From contig JAFSUV010000085.1 of NCBI GenBank assembly GCA_017450425.1, positions 1-7,135 of the forward strand: DNA of 7,135 bases, given 5' to 3'. The notes below the pieces were generated by a model. That model saw only the letters and a list, made by a program, of their open reading frames with translations. It was not told the origin of the DNA and searched no databases. The position numbers and the translations under genes were made by a program. This document shows positions 4,877 through 7,135 of the stretch, piece by piece. How positions within the stretch are numbered: position 1 is the stretch's first letter; the number at the start of each line of letters is the position of its first letter. The DNA comes from Kiritimatiellia bacterium (lineage in GTDB: Bacteria; Verrucomicrobiota; Kiritimatiellia; RFP12; UBA3636).

Positions 4877-6459
4877 GCGACCGGCGCCTTTGCGGCGAAG
4901 CCGGACGCGCCGCCGGCCGCGCCGTCCGGCGGCAAATCGACAAGACGCGGAGCGTCGGCGCGATGGTCGTCGAGCCACGCGGAAAGCGCCCGCGCGGACG
5001 GAAGCGCCTCCAGTCCGAGCGCGTCGGGCGTCGTTTCGCCCGAGCGCAGGAGCGCGCCCACGAGGTCGGAAACCGTCCACCGGCCGAGATCGACGCGGGC
5101 GACGAACGCTTCGTCCCGCCCCGCGACCGGGGCGATGACGCCGGCTGCGACGAGGCGCGCCGCCACGTCGCGCACGAACCGCACCGGGATCCGGTGGCGG
5201 CGGTTGAAGCCCACGGCGTCGAGGATGCCGTCGCCGGCCTCGATCGAAGTCGCGAGTTCCCGCAGCAACGCGGTCGCCAGCATCAGCCGCGCGCGCGCCG
5301 ACGGCACCTCCCAGCCTCTCTCCATCTGGTACGTGTCGGCGTTTTGCGCCGCGAACGAGACCTCGCAGGCGACAAGTATTATGACCCACGAAACATACCC
5401 CCAGAACAGGAGTATCGGCACTGCGGCGAACGAGCCGAAGAAGCTGCTGTATTTCGCGACGCCGATCTGCAATGAAAGGCACACCTTGAGCCATGCGCTG
5501 AAGCCGACGGCGGCGACGAAGCCGCCGAGCATCCCCGGCCAAAACCGCACCCGCGTGTTTGGGGTGAAGCGGAGGAGAAACGAAAACGAAACGGTGAGAA
5601 GGATGAGGACCCAGATCGTCTTGAAGACCGGAATGCCGGCGAGCCGCGACACTGCACCGCCGTCGAGCGCATTGACCCGGCTTTGGAACTCCGCCACGAG
5701 CGGAACCGAGGACGCGGCTATCGAAAGAGCGGGCAGCACGACAATGACCGAGAGGTAGTCGGTGAACTTGCGCATGAGCGGGCGGTTTTCCGTCACGCCC
5801 CAGATGCGGTTGAACGCCTTTTCGATGTTTCCGATCAGGCTCACCACGGTCCACACGAGCAGCAGCAGTCCGATGCCGCCGAGGGCGCGGAAGTTGAGGC
5901 CGTCAACGATGTCGAACGCTTTCGACGCCAAGTCCTGGAAAAACGCTTCGTCAAGCCCGCCGCGCGGCGTCGGTTCCGGTGGCGGTGGCGCCGCCTCCGC
6001 CCCGCCGCCGGCGACGCTTCCGGCCTCCGCAGCGCCGGAGGCCGGAGCTCCGGCCGCGGGCGCTTCCGCTTCCCCGGCGGCGTAGGACTCGTCCTTCAGC
6101 GCGGCCTCCGGAAAATAGTTCGCGAACGAATTGTGGATCGCGGTGCTCGCGCGGGTGCGCAGTTCGTCGCCGTCCATGACGCCTTTGGACACGGAGAGCG
6201 AAAGGGCGAGCACCGGGACGACCGAAAGCAGCGTCATGAAAGTGAGGGACGACGCCCGCAGGACGCACTCGTCGCTCCTGAAGCCCGACGCCGCGAGAAT
6301 GAGAATCCGGGCGATTTTCACGGCGATGCGGCGGACGCCGCGCAAAGCCGTGATCTCGACATCCCAGACGTCCTGCGAAAAAAACGCCGCCGCCTTTTTC
6401 GCCGATGCCGCGACCGTCGCCGCGAAGCGGTCCGTCCCGTCTGCCCTTTTCCCGTTCAT
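4873..6459 (-). CDS. yihY: YihY/UPF0761 family inner-membrane protein with C-terminal winged-helix-like domain
   Basis: This 528-residue protein belongs to the YihY/virulence factor BrkB family, formerly misnamed RNase BN; its function is unsettled. About six membrane segments lie near 72-92, 191-212, 233-256, 279-298, 307-331 and 345-370. Family signatures visible are SSLTFMTLLSVVPVLAL at 70-86, IEKAFNRIWGVTENRPL at 212-228, and YSSFFGSFAAVPILLFWGY at 337-355. After the last membrane segment, about 385-475 looks like a winged-helix domain (RIPVRFVRDVAARLVAAGVI at 423-442), as in long members of the family. The first extramembrane loop carries a low-complexity Ala/Gly/Glu/Pro insert at about 127-167. 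The C-terminal tail (about 500-528) is also Ala/Gly/Pro-rich. The ATG at 6459 is chosen over longer in-frame extensions because AGGAGAGG lies just upstream and the ATG overlaps the preceding stop as ATGA. Confidence 0.9.
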   Translation of the reverse strand: MNGKRADGTDRFAATVAASAKKAAAFFSQDVWDVEITALRGVRRIAVKIARILILAASGFRSDECVLRASSLTFMTLLSVVPVLALSLSVSKGVMDGDELRTRASTAIHNSFANYFPEAALKDESYAAGEAEAPAAGAPASGAAEAGSVAGGGAEAAPPPPEPTPRGGLDEAFFQDLASKAFDIVDGLNFRALGGIGLLLLVWTVVSLIGNIEKAFNRIWGVTENRPLMRKFTDYLSVIVVLPALSIAASSVPLVAEFQSRVNALDGGAVSRLAGIPVFKTIWVLILLTVSFSFLLRFTPNTRVRFWPGMLGGFVAAVGFSAWLKVCLSLQIGVAKYSSFFGSFAAVPILLFWGYVSWVIILVACEVSFAAQNADTYQMERGWEVPSARARLMLATALLRELATSIEAGDGILDAVGFNRRHRIPVRFVRDVAARLVAAGVIAPVAGRDEAFVARVDLGRWTVSDLVGALLRSGETTPDALGLEALPSARALSAWLDDHRADAPRLVDLPPDGAAGGASGFAAKAPVA

Positions 6460-7135
6460 TCGGCCTCTCCTGTATTTCCGCAGTTTCGCCAGCGCCTGTG
6501 TGCCCATAGATACTGTTCGGGGAAGCGCCGTACGAACCGCTCCGTCACCTCGGAAATCTTCCGCGTGAGCGCCAGCGTGTCCGCCGCGCGGTCGCCGGTT
6601 TTCTCCACGGAGAGCGGCTCCGACGCCGCCATGAGAAACTTCATCGGCCCCGTGCGGAAGCAGACGCCGAACACGACGGGCGCGCCCGTCGCAAGGGAAA
6701 GCCGGGCCGGACTGGCCACGGTCTTCGCCGGATGGCCGAAAAACGGCACCGTGACGCCGTCGGACGTCGCGTGCTGGTCGCAAATCAGGCCGAGCAGCTT
6801 GCCCTCCCTGAGGGGGCGCAGCAGCGCGAGCTTGTCGGGCGAATGCTTCGCCACGATTTCAATGCGGCGGCGCGGGTTGCGCCTTTCCATGAAGCGCTGC
6901 GCCAGCGGGTTGTCAAGAGTCCTCGCCACGGCGACGAGCGGCTTCCAAAAGGAAATCAGATGGCCTGAGAGCTCCCAGTTGCCGAGGTGGGCCGACGCCA
7001 GGATCACAGCCTGCCCGGGCGCTTTGAGAAGCGCTTCCGTCTCCGGCGGAACTTCCCACTCGACATGCCCGGCGAGCGATTCGGGCGCAAGCGCGGCCGA
7101 GCCCTTCAGCGACTCCACCGAGAGCATGGCGAAGC
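6456..7135 (-). CDS. LpxL/HtrB-family lipid A biosynthesis acyltransferase (5' end outside window)
   Basis: This inner-membrane enzyme adds a secondary acyl chain to Kdo2-lipid IVA in lipid A synthesis. The visible part has the family's catalytic HX4E motif as AHLGNWE (His codon 6989-6987, Glu codon 6974-6972). It also has DQHATSDGVTVPFFGHPAKT, matching the DQ-x(n)-G-V-x-VPFFG-x-PA-x-T block, and the C-terminal PEQYLWAHRRWR. An ATG at 7127 opens the frame, but the frame continues beyond 7135. Family members have roughly 80-100 residues before this point, including a membrane anchor, so the true start is probably outside the window. Which paralogue it is (LpxL, LpxM or LpxP-like) cannot be told. 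Its TGA overlaps the YihY ATG, so it is the first visible gene of a coupled operon whose promoter lies further right. Confidence 0.93.
   Translation of the reverse strand, partial: FAMLSVESLKGSAALAPESLAGHVEWEVPPETEALLKAPGQAVILASAHLGNWELSGHLISFWKPLVAVARTLDNPLAQRFMERRNPRRRIEIVAKHSPDKLALLRPLREGKLLGLICDQHATSDGVTVPFFGHPAKTVASPARLSLATGAPVVFGVCFRTGPMKFLMAASEPLSVEKTGDRAADTLALTRKISEVTERFVRRFPEQYLWAHRRWRNCGNTGEAE
6464..6471 (-). promoter_or_regulatory. Ribosome binding site deciding the YihY start
   Basis: On the minus strand AGGAGAGG ends four bases before the ATG at 6459. It lies within the last codons of the upstream acyltransferase gene. Together with the ATGA overlap it rules out the long in-frame extension that runs to 6783. 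Confidence 0.7.

Noticed and set aside
3956..5758. A 600-codon open frame on the plus strand opposite xerC and YihY
   Set aside because: It is arginine/alanine-rich, shows no domain, and lies opposite two genes with complete family motifs. It is a GC-rich codon-bias shadow.
4877..5854. Possible fusion of XerC to a long N-terminal extension in the same frame
   Set aside because: The upstream part of that frame is the antisense-like low-information reading of the YihY gene. XerC starts normally at 4876, with its ATG overlapping the YihY stop.

Overview
The window is visibly GC-rich DNA, most likely from a Gram-negative bacterium. An LpxL/HtrB-type lipid A acyltransferase implies an outer membrane with lipopolysaccharide. 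The short IS30-like fragment and the TMTC-like/TPR protein would fit the Planctomycetota-Verrucomicrobiota-Lentisphaerota group, but that placement is inference only. Because of the base composition, many long open frames are shadows of real genes. I accepted genes on family motifs, start signals and gene junctions.

Layout. Positions 1-18 are the 5' end of a tRNA (probably tRNA-Ala) running leftward out of the window. It has its own strong promoter: a perfect -35 box, an A/T-rich UP-like element and a GC-rich discriminator. Positions 95-340 hold no convincing full gene, only a short ORF with a good ribosome binding site that resembles the start of an IS30-family transposase helix-turn-helix and then stops. 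That ORF abuts a near-consensus sigma-70 promoter (337-365) with a perfect 6-bp inverted repeat in its spacer. The promoter drives a rightward pair: asd (aspartate-semialdehyde dehydrogenase, 411-1466) and, one base later, a 781-residue membrane protein (1468-3813). The latter fuses a TMTC-like GT-C glycosyltransferase region, a TPR region and a C-terminal SGNH/GDSL hydrolase domain.

A 55-bp convergent gap without an obvious terminator separates these from a leftward block, in transcription order: an LpxL/HtrB-type acyltransferase (6456 to beyond 7135, 5' end outside the window), an enlarged YihY/UPF0761 membrane protein (4873-6459), and the tyrosine recombinase XerC (3869-4876). Both junctions are 4-base ATGA overlaps, so the three are probably one translationally coupled operon.

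How they fit together. asd feeds lysine/diaminopimelate (cell wall) and threonine/methionine synthesis. The acyltransferase finishes lipid A, the YihY protein is an inner-membrane protein of unsettled function, and XerC resolves chromosome dimers at division. The TMTC-like/SGNH fusion is the least ordinary gene. Its architecture suggests sugar transfer across the membrane combined with ester chemistry on a glycan or glycoprotein, which is inference. I see no CRISPR array, complete insertion sequence, phage or defence system.
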